Assembly (NCBI GenBank): GCA_947495295.1 | Contig: CANLYJ010000005.1 | Span: 124,001-188,000, forward strand | Length of the DNA: 64,000 nt | Direction: 5' to 3' | From: an uncultured Paracoccaceae bacterium | GTDB lineage: Bacteria; Pseudomonadota; Alphaproteobacteria; Rhodobacterales; Rhodobacteraceae | Part shown: piece by piece, positions 27,317-36,009 of the stretch | Layout: the number at the start of each line of letters is the position of its first letter | How positions within the stretch are numbered: the stretch's first letter is position 1 | Translations under genes and position numbers: made by a program | Notes under the pieces: generated by a model | What the model was told of the DNA's origin: nothing | Databases searched by the model: none | The model's input: only the letters and a program-made list of their open reading frames with translations

Positions 27317-28213
27317 ATGAAGAAGAAAGTTACAAAAGCCATTTTTCCGGTCGCTGGGCTGGGCACGCGGTTTTTACCCGCGACCAAATCCGTGCCGAAA
27401 GAGATCATGACACTGGTCGACAGACCATTGATTCAATACGCAATTGACGAAGCGCGCGCCGCAGGGATCGAAGATTTTATTTTCGTGACATCGCGGGGCA
27501 AAACTGCACTTGAGGATTACTTCGACCTCGCACCGGACCTGGAATCCGCGCTTGAAAAATCCGGTAAGACTGCATTGCTCGACGTGCTGCGCACGACCAA
27601 TATGGATAGTGGGGCGATTGCCTATATTCGCCAACACAAGCCGCTTGGTCTGGGTCATGCGGTTTCCTGCGCGAGCAAGTTGATCGGCAATGAACCTTTT
27701 GCTGTAATCCTGCCCGATGACGTGATTGCAGCAGAAAAACCCTGCCTACAGCAGATGGTCGAAGCGTACGAAGAAACCGGCGGCGCAATGGTCGCCGCAA
27801 TGGAAGTGGCGCCAGACAAGACATCGTCCTACGGTGTGTTGGATGTGAACGACAAGAATGGCGATGCCGTTGTTTCCATCAACGGAATGGTCGAAAAGCC
27901 TGCGCCAGGAACGGCCCCGTCAAATTTGGCGGTGATCGGTCGCTACATTCTGACGCCGCATGTCATGCAGAACTTTGCCCATATCACCAAAGGTGCAGGT
28001 GGTGAGGTACAGTTGACCGACGCTATTGCCGCAGAAATCAGCCAAGGCCGCGATGTGTTCGGTTACCGATTTGACGGTCAGCGCTTTGATTGCGGGTCCA
28101 AGGCAGGTTTCCTGCAAGCAACCGTGGCCTTTGCACTGGCCCGCGATGACCTGCGCGACGACCTTCTGTCATACCTGAGCGATCTGAACGCGGCCGACAA
28201 GGCAGCGCAATAA
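27317..28213 (+). CDS. galU: UTP-glucose-1-phosphate uridylyltransferase GalU
   Basis: 298 residues from the ATG at 27317 (a TTG two codons earlier is less likely); AGAGAG is just upstream. GalU signature segments: AIFPVAGLGTRFLPATKS, KEIMTLVDRPLIQYA, GLGHAV, and the catalytic region VEKPAPGTAPSNLA. It makes UDP-glucose for polysaccharide and glycolipid synthesis. The next glycosyltransferase begins three bases after its stop, so substrate supply and transfer are encoded together. Confidence 0.96.
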   Translation: MKKKVTKAIFPVAGLGTRFLPATKSVPKEIMTLVDRPLIQYAIDEARAAGIEDFIFVTSRGKTALEDYFDLAPDLESALEKSGKTALLDVLRTTNMDSGAIAYIRQHKPLGLGHAVSCASKLIGNEPFAVILPDDVIAAEKPCLQQMVEAYEETGGAMVAAMEVAPDKTSSYGVLDVNDKNGDAVVSINGMVEKPAPGTAPSNLAVIGRYILTPHVMQNFAHITKGAGGEVQLTDAIAAEISQGRDVFGYRFDGQRFDCGSKAGFLQATVAFALARDDLRDDLLSYLSDLNAADKAAQ

Positions 28214-28216
28214 CCA

Positions 28217-29266
28217 TTGCGGGCGACTGAACCCCAACCAAGGCTGGGTTCGCTGGCGGAATTGAAGCTGGCATATCGCCTGCGTTGGAAGCGCAGGCGA
28301 TTGTTGTTTCGGTGCCTGCGCAAGCGGCGACAGTTGCATGCGGTTCAAAACCGAACAGCAGCCATCCGCAAAGGGTCCATTCTGGGGTTTAGCTGTGTCC
28401 GTAACGAAGTTATCCGGCTTCCCTACTTCATGCAGCACTATCGCGACCTTGGGGTTGATCATTTTCTGTTTGTTGACAATGGCAGCGATGATGGCACGGC
28501 GGATTATCTGGCGGAGCAGCCGGATGTGTCGCTTTGGCGGACAGATGACAGCTATCGGCTGTCGCGGTTCGGCATGGATTGGTTGGGTTGGCTGCAAATG
28601 AAATACGGACACGGGCATTGGTGCCTGACCGTGGATGCCGATGAGTTGCTGATCTACCCGCAGCATGACACGCGCAAGCTGCCTGATCTGACGTCATGGT
28701 TGGATAATCAAGGGCGGCAGTCCTTTGGCGCGCTTATGATCGAACTTTATCCGCGTGAACCGGTCGGGCAGACCACCTATCAACCGGGGACGGACCCCGT
28801 TGCGGCGCTACCGTTCTTTGACCCTGATGGTTATCGCAGCACATGGCACGCAATTTTCCGAAATCTGTGGATACAAGGGGGCGTGCGCGACAGGGTGTTT
28901 TTTGGGCCGGACCCGACACGCGCACCAACACTCAACAAGACCCCGCTGATAAAGTGGGACCGACGGCACGCCTATGTCAGCTCGACACATCAAGTCTTGC
29001 CCAGGCACCTGCATGATGTCTTTGGCACGCCGCAATATGACAGGATGTCTGGTGTCCTTTTGCACACGAAATTCCTCGACATCGTCGTTGAAAAGTCGAA
29101 AGAGGAACAAATCCGCCAACAACACTTTGAAAACAGCGCAGTTTATGCAGAATATCACAAAGCATTAACCAAAAGCCCTGATCTTTGGTATGCCGGGTCC
29201 AACCAATACGAAGGTTGGCGGCAGCTTGTCGATCTGGGATTGATGTCAAAGGGCACTTGGGGTTGA
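28217..29266 (+). CDS. glycosyltransferase family 2-like protein, tandem copy 1
   Basis: 349 residues. A basic N-terminal helix (RLRWKRRRLLFRCLRKRRQL) is followed by a GT-A-like domain with FVDNGSDDGT (85-94) and the metal-binding VDADEL (139-144). GHGHWCLTVDADE, NLWIQGG and WDRRHAYVSSTH are shared almost exactly with the next gene, so the two are paralogues. The only good start is TTG at 28217, three bases after galU. It resembles the Glyco_tranf_2_4/GT92-like group; donor and acceptor are not deducible. Confidence 0.8.
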   Translation: MRATEPQPRLGSLAELKLAYRLRWKRRRLLFRCLRKRRQLHAVQNRTAAIRKGSILGFSCVRNEVIRLPYFMQHYRDLGVDHFLFVDNGSDDGTADYLAEQPDVSLWRTDDSYRLSRFGMDWLGWLQMKYGHGHWCLTVDADELLIYPQHDTRKLPDLTSWLDNQGRQSFGALMIELYPREPVGQTTYQPGTDPVAALPFFDPDGYRSTWHAIFRNLWIQGGVRDRVFFGPDPTRAPTLNKTPLIKWDRRHAYVSSTHQVLPRHLHDVFGTPQYDRMSGVLLHTKFLDIVVEKSKEEQIRQQHFENSAVYAEYHKALTKSPDLWYAGSNQYEGWRQLVDLGLMSKGTWG

Positions 29267-29305
29267 TAAGGTGGTGGTTGAACCGGCGCGAAACGGGACA
29301 TCTAG

Positions 29306-30316
29306 TTGAGTATCTTTCGATCATATTTGTTGAGACTTCAGCGCAAGCGCTGGAAAATCCGGGCGTTCCGCAAGCGGCGCGAACTGGTTGAGGTCAAAAA
29401 CCGAACCAACACAATCAGACCAGATGACATCCTGCTGTTTTGCACCTTCCGAAACGAAGATATCCGGCTGCCCTACTTCTTTGAATACTACCGCAATCAG
29501 GGCGTTGATCACTTCGTCATGGTCAACAACGGCAGCACCGATGGCGGTGATGCCTATGCGGCCGCGCAACCGGATGTTTCATTGTGGTCAACCGATGCCG
29601 GATACGGCAACGCGCGTTTCGGGATGGATTGGTTGACCTACTTGCAATGGCGATACGGGCACGGGCATTGGGCTTTGACGGTCGATGTGGATGAATTTTT
29701 TGTCTACCCGTTCTGCGATACGCGACCATTGGCGGCGCTGGGCGACTGGCTGGACGCGTCGGACGTGCGGTCTTTTGGGGCGCTGATGCTTGATCTTTAT
29801 CCGCAAGGGCCGGTCAGCGACGCCAGATATGAACGGGGCATGGACCCGCTGGAAATCGCAAACTGGTTTGACGCAGGCAACTACACGATCAGCCAGAACA
29901 AGCGCATGCGTAACCTGTGGATACAAGGCGGGCCAAGGGCGCGAGCATTCTTTGCCGACAAACCGGAAAAATCGCCAGCGCTGAACAAGGTGCCATTCGT
30001 CAAATGGGACCGGCGATATACTTATGTCAGCTCAACACACATGATCCTGCCGCGTGGGCTGAATCTTGTGTATGATCAGCAAGGCGGGGAAAAGACATCC
30101 GGTGCGCTGCTCCATGCGAAATTCATCAACACATTCGGTGAACGCGCGCAAGAAGAAGCGGCGCGAGGCGAGCATTACGGCGCTGGCCATGAATACCAAC
30201 AATATACCGAAACGGGCCAAGATGATCCCAAGCTCTGGACGAAATGGAGCGAACAATACCTCAACTGGCGCCAGCTTGAGGTGCTGGGCCTCCTGTCCAA
30301 AGGAAACTGGGCATGA
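29306..30316 (+). CDS. glycosyltransferase family 2-like protein, tandem copy 2
   Basis: 336 residues, paralogous to the preceding gene over nearly its full length: basic N-terminus, CTFRNEDIRLPYF, MVNNGSTDGG (~72-81), VDVDEF (126-131, variant of the DxD motif), NLWIQGGPRARAF and the shared ending GLLSKGNW. It starts with TTG at 29306 and overlaps the GT14 gene by four bases (ATGA). Two sequential copies suggest two related glycosidic linkages in one repeat unit, or chain length control; this is inference. Confidence 0.8.
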   Translation: MSIFRSYLLRLQRKRWKIRAFRKRRELVEVKNRTNTIRPDDILLFCTFRNEDIRLPYFFEYYRNQGVDHFVMVNNGSTDGGDAYAAAQPDVSLWSTDAGYGNARFGMDWLTYLQWRYGHGHWALTVDVDEFFVYPFCDTRPLAALGDWLDASDVRSFGALMLDLYPQGPVSDARYERGMDPLEIANWFDAGNYTISQNKRMRNLWIQGGPRARAFFADKPEKSPALNKVPFVKWDRRYTYVSSTHMILPRGLNLVYDQQGGEKTSGALLHAKFINTFGERAQEEAARGEHYGAGHEYQQYTETGQDDPKLWTKWSEQYLNWRQLEVLGLLSKGNWA

Positions 30317-32013
30317 ACCTCGGTGTTATCGTCCTTGCCCATACCGCGTTGCAACGGGCGGAGCAGGCCATCAGGCACTGGGCGGATGCCGGCTGCCCGG
30401 TTGTTGTGCATGTGGACAGGAAGGTCGATCAAAACGAATATTCTGCCTTTGTCGATGCGCTGTCCGATCTGGATCGAGTAAAATTTACCAGACGGTATCG
30501 GTGTGATTGGGGAGGGTGGGAACTTGTTGCCGCGACGCAGAATGCAGCAACGGAATTGTTGGATACCCACTCCGAATTGCGGCACATCTACCTGGCATCG
30601 GGCGCTTGCCTGCCGCTGCGGCCGGTGTCAGAGCTTTGCACATATCTTGATGCCAGACCCGAAACCGATTTCATCGAAAGCTCTACGACCGAAGACGTCC
30701 CTTGGACCGTTGGCGGGCTGGATGAGGAAAGGTTTACGCTGCGGTTTCCATTTTCCTGGCGGCGGCATCGGCGAATTTTTGACCTCTATGTCAAATTGCA
30801 GCAGCTTATCGGTTTCAAACGACGCATCCCTACCGGGGTGGTCCCACATATGGGATCGCAGTGGTGGTGCCTCACGCGGCGCACGCTCAACGCTATTTTG
30901 ACCGATCCCAAGCGGCCGATCTATGATCGTTATTTCCGCAAGGTCTGGATTCCTGATGAAAGCTACTTTCAGACTATGGCACGGCTGCATTCCACCAAGA
31001 TCGAAAGCCGGTCACTAACGCTGTCAAAGTTCGATTTTCAAGGCAAGCCACATGTTTTCTACAACGATCACAAGGCTTTGCTGCGTCGGTCGGCCTGCTT
31101 TGTGGCGCGCAAAATCTGGCCGCGGGCGGATGAACTCTATGACACGTTTCCACTGCCCTATGACAAACCGGATGATCATGTCACGCCAAATCCCAGTTCC
31201 GTTGACCGGGTCTTTGCAAATGCGGTTGATCGGCGCACATTGGGGCGGCCCGGGCTTTACATGCAAAGCCGTTTCCCAACCGTTGACCGGGAAAATGCGG
31301 TTACGGCAGGTCCGTATTCCGTCTTGCAAGGGTTTGCCGAGGTATTCGACGATTTTGAGGGCTGGCTGACAAAGGCAACTGGCGGGGGCGACGTACATGG
31401 ACATCTGTTCGCACCAGACCGCGCGCATTTTACCGACGATAGCCCAGTCTATGTTGGCGGAATGTCCGACCACCCGACGTTGCGGGACTACAACGCAAAG
31501 ATGTTCCTCACCAACCTGATCTGGAACAATCGTGCCAAACATCAGGCGTTCCAGTTCGGTCCGATGGACACGCAAACGATCAACTGGATGGTGGCCAAGG
31601 ATACCAACGCCCGTATTTCTGTTGTCTCAGGGGCATGGATCATTTCACTGTTCCTTGCGCGTGAAGAATTCTCAGACGTGCGGAAAGAAGCGGCGCGCCT
31701 CCAACAAATTGAACATAAGCAGCTTAAGATACTGCGCTCGCCATTCACCAAAGCGCGGGTGCGGGTGATGACCTTGGCTGAATTTGTGCGCTCACCTATG
31801 GAAACGCTGCAAATCATTGTGGATGAGGTCAGCGAACAGCCTCATCCCCGACTGGCAGAGGCGCCAAGCATGGTAAAACTAGATGGGCTTGGCGCATTCC
31901 TGCAGGATTTGCGTAATCAGGGCATGCACCCATTCCTGACAGGTGAATTCGCAGAGGACACAGATACAGGAACGTCATTGCAAACCCAACAAAAGCCATA
32001 TCTGGTGCGATGA
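30313..32013 (+). CDS. GT14 (core-2/I-branching-like) glycosyltransferase with C-terminal DUF5928-like domain
   Basis: 566 residues. The N-terminal ~300 match the core-2/I-branching beta-1,6-N-acetylglucosaminyltransferase family (GVIVLAHTALQRAEQ, VVHVDRKVD, YLASGACLPLRP, GSQWWCLTRRTL, PDESYFQTM). The C-terminal ~250 residues (QGFAEVFDDFEGWLTKATGG, FLTNLIWNNRAKHQAFQFGP) look like the Rhodobacterales DUF5928 domain, whose job is unknown. It overlaps genes on both sides by four bases, so it is part of one translational unit with the sulfotransferase. It probably adds a branch sugar. Confidence 0.82.
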   Translation: MNLGVIVLAHTALQRAEQAIRHWADAGCPVVVHVDRKVDQNEYSAFVDALSDLDRVKFTRRYRCDWGGWELVAATQNAATELLDTHSELRHIYLASGACLPLRPVSELCTYLDARPETDFIESSTTEDVPWTVGGLDEERFTLRFPFSWRRHRRIFDLYVKLQQLIGFKRRIPTGVVPHMGSQWWCLTRRTLNAILTDPKRPIYDRYFRKVWIPDESYFQTMARLHSTKIESRSLTLSKFDFQGKPHVFYNDHKALLRRSACFVARKIWPRADELYDTFPLPYDKPDDHVTPNPSSVDRVFANAVDRRTLGRPGLYMQSRFPTVDRENAVTAGPYSVLQGFAEVFDDFEGWLTKATGGGDVHGHLFAPDRAHFTDDSPVYVGGMSDHPTLRDYNAKMFLTNLIWNNRAKHQAFQFGPMDTQTINWMVAKDTNARISVVSGAWIISLFLAREEFSDVRKEAARLQQIEHKQLKILRSPFTKARVRVMTLAEFVRSPMETLQIIVDEVSEQPHPRLAEAPSMVKLDGLGAFLQDLRNQGMHPFLTGEFAEDTDTGTSLQTQQKPYLVR

Positions 32014-33449
32014 CCATGTCGAATTTTGATTACTTCGTAGTGTTTGCCGAAATGCGAACCGGGTCGAATTACCTCGAAGCCAATATCAACCTGTTCGACG
32101 GTCTGAAATGCCATGGTGAGGCGTTCAACCCCAGCTTCATCGGTTACCCAAATTATGACGATCTGCTAGGGATAACCGTCGACGCGCGCGAGGAAAACCC
32201 AGATGCACTTCTTGACGCGATCAAAGCCGATGAAGACCTGGCAGGTTTTCGGTTCTTTAGTGATCACGATCAACGCGTGCTGCCAACCTGCCTGTCTGAC
32301 CCCCGCTGCGCCAAGATTATCCTGACGCGCAATCCTGTTGACAGTTTCATCAGCTGGAAGATTGCCAAGGCGACAGGGCAATGGAAGCTGACGAATGCGA
32401 CCCATGCCAAGGCCAAGAAGATCCAGTTCGACGGGACAGAATTTGCGGCATACGTGGATAAACTTCAGAAATTTCAGCAGCGTTTGCAAAACGCATTGCA
32501 GTGTTCTGGGCAGACCGCCTTTTTCCTGAATTATGATGATTTGGGTGAAGTCGAGATCATGAATGGTTTGGCGGCTTTTCTGGGCTGTCCAGATCGGCTG
32601 AATTCGCTTGATCGTAAGCTCAAGAAACAGAACCCCGTACCGACAATTGATAAGGTCACCAACCCAGACGATATGAAGGCTGCACTGGCGGGTTGGGATC
32701 GGTTCGACCTGGACCAAACACCAAATTTCGAACCACGTCGGGGGCCAATGATCCCTGCTTATGTGGCCGCACCCAAGTCCGGGCTTCTTTATCTGCCGCT
32801 ACGTGGTGGGATTGATGACCAGATTGGCCAATGGATGGCTGATCTCGACGAACGACCCTATAAAGACTTGCGCCGGGGGTTTTCGCAAAAGACGCTGCGC
32901 GAATGGAAACGGCGGCATGCCGTCTATCGGAGTTTTGCCGTTCTACGGCATCCTGTGGCGCGCGCGCATGATGCGTTTTGCACGCATATTCTGTTTGAGG
33001 GGCCACAACTGTTCCCAAAGATTCGTCAAACGCTGCGCAAGGTACATAAATTACCGATCCCGGCTGACCCGCTCTTGCCGCGCAACCTCAAAGGCTATGA
33101 TATCAAGGTGCATCGCAAGGCGTTTCTGGCTTTTCTCGGCTTTGTCAAAAACAACCTGTCGGCTCAAACCGCTGTGCGGACGGACCCGGCCTGGGCCAGC
33201 CAGTTGGCCGTATTGCAGGGGATGGCGCAGTTCGGACTACCCGATATGATCATGCGCGAAGATCAGTTGGAAAAGGACCTACCATTCCTTTGCGATCAAC
33301 TTGGACTCACCAACGCGCCAAGTTTGCCGGATGGGGACGATATTGTGCTATCTCTCTTGCGCGAAATCTACGACAGCAACATCGAGGACGCTGCGCAAGA
33401 TGCCTATCCGCGCGACTATCTGTCTTTTGGATTTGGTGACTGGATGTGA
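32010..33449 (+). CDS. two-domain sulfotransferase (NodH/Stf0-like plus second sulfotransferase-like domain)
   Basis: 479 residues. The N-terminal half has the PAPS 5'-phosphosulfate loop (AEMRTGSNYLEAN, 13-25) and a 3'-phosphate motif (ILTRNPVDSFIS, 104-115), as in NodH/LpsS-type sulfotransferases. The C-terminal half has a second 3'-phosphate-like motif (FAVLRHPVARAHDAFC, 309-324), but the matching first loop APKSGLLYLPL (253-263) lacks the usual Thr/Ser after Gly, so that site may be inactive or changed. It would sulfate a sugar of the glycan made by the upstream enzymes. Start ATG 32010 overlaps the GT14 stop; ATG 32016 is possible. Confidence 0.78.
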   Translation: MTMSNFDYFVVFAEMRTGSNYLEANINLFDGLKCHGEAFNPSFIGYPNYDDLLGITVDAREENPDALLDAIKADEDLAGFRFFSDHDQRVLPTCLSDPRCAKIILTRNPVDSFISWKIAKATGQWKLTNATHAKAKKIQFDGTEFAAYVDKLQKFQQRLQNALQCSGQTAFFLNYDDLGEVEIMNGLAAFLGCPDRLNSLDRKLKKQNPVPTIDKVTNPDDMKAALAGWDRFDLDQTPNFEPRRGPMIPAYVAAPKSGLLYLPLRGGIDDQIGQWMADLDERPYKDLRRGFSQKTLREWKRRHAVYRSFAVLRHPVARAHDAFCTHILFEGPQLFPKIRQTLRKVHKLPIPADPLLPRNLKGYDIKVHRKAFLAFLGFVKNNLSAQTAVRTDPAWASQLAVLQGMAQFGLPDMIMREDQLEKDLPFLCDQLGLTNAPSLPDGDDIVLSLLREIYDSNIEDAAQDAYPRDYLSFGFGDWM

Positions 33450-33450
33450 T

Positions 33451-33915
33451 TTAAGCGGCCTGGCTCGAATGCACTTCTGTCAGGATTGTATGCAAGGTCC
33501 CGGGGTCGCCATTCGCCCGCAGCTTTGCGCAGATGGAGGCGTCGCGTAGTGTACGGGATACCAGCGCCAGTGCCTTGAGGTGATCAACACCTGCATTTTG
33601 CGGGGCCAGCAGGGCAAACACCAAATCAACGGGCTGCCTGTCAATGGCATCAAAATCCAACGGTTTTTCCAGACGCAGAAAGACGCCTTTGACATCCGTG
33701 ACGTTGGCTAGCCGGGCATGTGGTAAGGCGATTCCTTGGCCAACACCTGTCGGGCCAAGGTTTTCGCGTTCCAGCAATGCATCAATCACCAAGGTTGCAT
33801 TCAAATTGTAACAGGCCTCAGACAACTCGCCCAGATCATGGAAAAGGCGTTTCTTGCTGGTGCAGGAACCGATGGTCTTGACCGCGCCAACATCCAAGAT
33901 TTGTGCAAGTTGCAT
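33451..33915 (-). CDS. ptsN: PTS IIA-like nitrogen-regulatory protein PtsN
   Basis: 154 residues from the ATG at 33915; an ATG at 33924 has a Shine-Dalgarno too close to use. The phospho-acceptor is His66 in GIALPHAR. PtsN is the terminal acceptor of the nitrogen PTS phosphorelay and controls potassium transport, carbon-nitrogen balance and envelope functions by binding partner proteins. It follows hpf on the same strand with a 30-base gap and ends two bases from the convergent sulfotransferase gene. Confidence 0.93.
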   Translation of the reverse strand: MQLAQILDVGAVKTIGSCTSKKRLFHDLGELSEACYNLNATLVIDALLERENLGPTGVGQGIALPHARLANVTDVKGVFLRLEKPLDFDAIDRQPVDLVFALLAPQNAGVDHLKALALVSRTLRDASICAKLRANGDPGTLHTILTEVHSSQAA

Positions 33916-33945
33916 CTGATACATCTTTCAAAAATTGGTCTCAGT

Positions 33946-34521
33946 TCAACCCGCAGCTTTCGGATCGATCCAACCGATGTTCCCGTCGTCCCGTCTGTAG
34001 ACGACATTTATTCCACTGTGTTTTTCGTTGCGAAAGACAAGCACCGGTGCGCTTGCAATTTCCATCTGCATAACCGCCTCACCAACCGAAAGCGAAGGAA
34101 TCTTTGCTTCCATCTCGGCCACGATCATGGCGTTTACATTATCTTGTGCCGCCTCGCCCGACTCGTCCCTTGGTTCGAGGATATAGGACCCTGCATCAGA
34201 AAGTTCAACGGGTTGTGAACGTTCCTTGTGATGGTCTTTCAATCTCCGCTTGTAGCGGCGCAGTTGCTTGTCCATCTTCTCGCCGCTGCTATCGAATGCG
34301 GCATAAATCTCATTCGCCCGACCCGTGGCCTGCGCGTTCAAACCAGTTGAAAGATGCACCACGGATTCGCAGATAAACTCATGCCCTGACTTGGAAAAAA
34401 CGACATACGCATCGGTCGGACGACCGGCATATTTACTTAGTATTTCGTCTAATTCTGTCTTCACATGGGTTTGAAGTGCTTCGCCGATGTCGATCTGTTT
34501 GCCACTGATTTGGTACCGCAT
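33946..34521 (-). CDS. hpf: ribosome hibernation promoting factor, long form
   Basis: 191 residues from the ATG at 34521 (GGAGAA upstream). The N-terminal ~105 residues are the ribosome-binding HPF/YfiA fold (MRYQISGKQIDIGEALQTHV, then the KKAK-like basic patch RRYKRRLKDHH). The C-terminal ~60 (PVLVFRNEKHSGINVVYRR) is the dimerisation domain of long HPF, which joins two 70S ribosomes into inactive 100S. Long HPF is the normal form in alphaproteobacteria. Confidence 0.94.
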   Translation of the reverse strand: MRYQISGKQIDIGEALQTHVKTELDEILSKYAGRPTDAYVVFSKSGHEFICESVVHLSTGLNAQATGRANEIYAAFDSSGEKMDKQLRRYKRRLKDHHKERSQPVELSDAGSYILEPRDESGEAAQDNVNAMIVAEMEAKIPSLSVGEAVMQMEIASAPVLVFRNEKHSGINVVYRRDDGNIGWIDPKAAG

Positions 34522-34747
34522 CGTTTCTCCTATGTTTGATGTGATGACGTCAAAACAATCCACATTGCGCGGGCTGCCCGTCATACTATTGGAAAACGAT
34601 AACGCCCGTTTGGTTCAACCTATCCTCGTGTCCGGGCATTTCTGCGGCCACAATAAGAACAAAGTGAAGCGGGTCTGTCATCTCCTTCATTTGGCGTCAG
34701 AACAGGTCGGTTTGTCAATGACGCAGTGGTTAACGCGCCGACCAAAT
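34522..34747. promoter_or_regulatory. hpf upstream region at the position where rpoN is often found
   Basis: 226 bp with no convincing gene between lptB and hpf. TTGACA on the minus strand (34713-34718) is a candidate -35 element. In many proteobacteria this interval contains rpoN; here there is none, nor any recognisable remnant. Confidence 0.4.
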
Positions 34748-35506
34748 TCACGTTACACGAAAGTTGTCACCAAGATATACACGCCGAACGTTCTCGTTTT
34801 GAACGACCTCATCCGTCGTCCCGCTCATCAAAACTTTGCCGTCATGCAGGATGTAAGCGCGATCCACGATCTGCAGCGTTTCCTGCACATTATGGTCGGT
34901 GATCAAAACCCCAATGCCCCGGTTTTTCAGATCCGCAACCAGATGTCGTATCTCGCCCACGGCAATTGGATCAACGCCTGCAAATGGTTCATCAAGCAGA
35001 ACATATTTCGGGCCAGCCGCAAGGCATCGTGCAATCTCGACACGCCTGCGTTCACCGCCAGAAAGCGCCATGGCAGACGCGCGACGCAGATGCTCTATCG
35101 AAAACTCAGACAGAAGCTGCTCCAGCCGTTCGCGTCGTTTGTGACGGTCATCCACTGCGATTTCGAGAATCGCCATGATGTTATCTTCAACAGACATGCC
35201 GCGGAAAATCGACATCTCCTGTGGCAGATATCCGATCCCCATGCGTGCGCGGCGATACATCGGCAAGGTTGTTACCTCGCGCCCATCCACGATCACACGG
35301 CCACCTTCGGCGGTGACCAGCCCGGCGATGGCGTAAAAGCAGGTCGTTTTGCCGGATCCGTTGGGACCCAGCAGTGCCACAACTTCACCACGACCCAGAT
35401 CAATGCTGACATCACGAATGACGGGGCGCTTGCGATAGCTTTTGCGCAGGTTGATAATTCGTAATCCGGCTTCGCCGTCTTGAACCGTAAGGGCTGGACC
35501 GTCCAT
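34748..35506 (-). CDS. lptB: LPS export ABC transporter ATP-binding protein LptB
   Basis: 252 residues: Walker A GPNGSGKTT (47-55), signature LSGGERRRVEIARCL, Walker B YVLLDEPFAGVDPIAVGEI, switch His in ITDHNVQETL. These are typical LptB features. LptB powers LptFG extraction of LPS from the inner membrane. It shares one base with the lptA stop (TGATG), so the two are translationally coupled. Confidence 0.96.
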   Translation of the reverse strand: MDGPALTVQDGEAGLRIINLRKSYRKRPVIRDVSIDLGRGEVVALLGPNGSGKTTCFYAIAGLVTAEGGRVIVDGREVTTLPMYRRARMGIGYLPQEMSIFRGMSVEDNIMAILEIAVDDRHKRRERLEQLLSEFSIEHLRRASAMALSGGERRRVEIARCLAAGPKYVLLDEPFAGVDPIAVGEIRHLVADLKNRGIGVLITDHNVQETLQIVDRAYILHDGKVLMSGTTDEVVQNENVRRVYLGDNFRVT

Positions 35507-35985
35507 CAGTTCTCGCCTTGTTGTAAAACGGTGCGCACACGGCCTTCCATCACCGCCGAACCATCAGCAGTGTTCACCACCATCTTTTCGGCGGAAATGG
35601 CGCTTAGCCCTTGGGTCAACAACACGTCGCCGGTCAGGGTCAAGGTTCCGGCGGCCAAGTCATAATCCGCATTTTTTGCCTCCGCCGCTTCGGTTGCGGT
35701 TACAAAAGTAACACCACCGGTCGCAACCAAGCGTGAAATACTTCCTGTGGCTTCGGCGTACAACACTTCGACATTGGCCGCTGATACTCGCATTTCACCT
35801 TGGACAATGACGACATTGCCGGAAAAAACCGCTGTACCGGTATCCTGATCAACAGATAGGTTATCCGCCGCGACCTCGACCGCCGCAGTATCATCCACCG
35901 CGATGCCGCCAAGGTTGATATTCGTCTGCGCGATGGACGCGTTTGCAACCAAAAGACCAATCATGCAGGCGAAAAATCTGAACAC
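35506..35985 (-). CDS. lptA: LPS transport periplasmic protein LptA
   Basis: 159 residues with a signal peptide (MFRFFACMIGLLVANASIAQ) and an OstA/LptA beta-jellyroll with repeating strands (VEVAADNLSVDQDTGTAVFS, VIVQGEMRVSAANVEVLY). LptA forms the periplasmic bridge that carries LPS from LptBFGC to LptDE. Length is at the short end for the family but complete. It lies 24 bases after lptC. Confidence 0.9.
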   Translation of the reverse strand: MFRFFACMIGLLVANASIAQTNINLGGIAVDDTAAVEVAADNLSVDQDTGTAVFSGNVVIVQGEMRVSAANVEVLYAEATGSISRLVATGGVTFVTATEAAEAKNADYDLAAGTLTLTGDVLLTQGLSAISAEKMVVNTADGSAVMEGRVRTVLQQGEN

Positions 35986-36009
35986 GGTGCGTGGATTCCT
36001 TGAATAAAG

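Noticed and set aside
34522..34747. 34-codon frame on the minus strand between lptB and hpf
   Set aside because: Its ATG directly abuts GGAG, leaving no spacing for ribosome binding, and its sequence shows no similarity to sigma-54 or any small protein I know.
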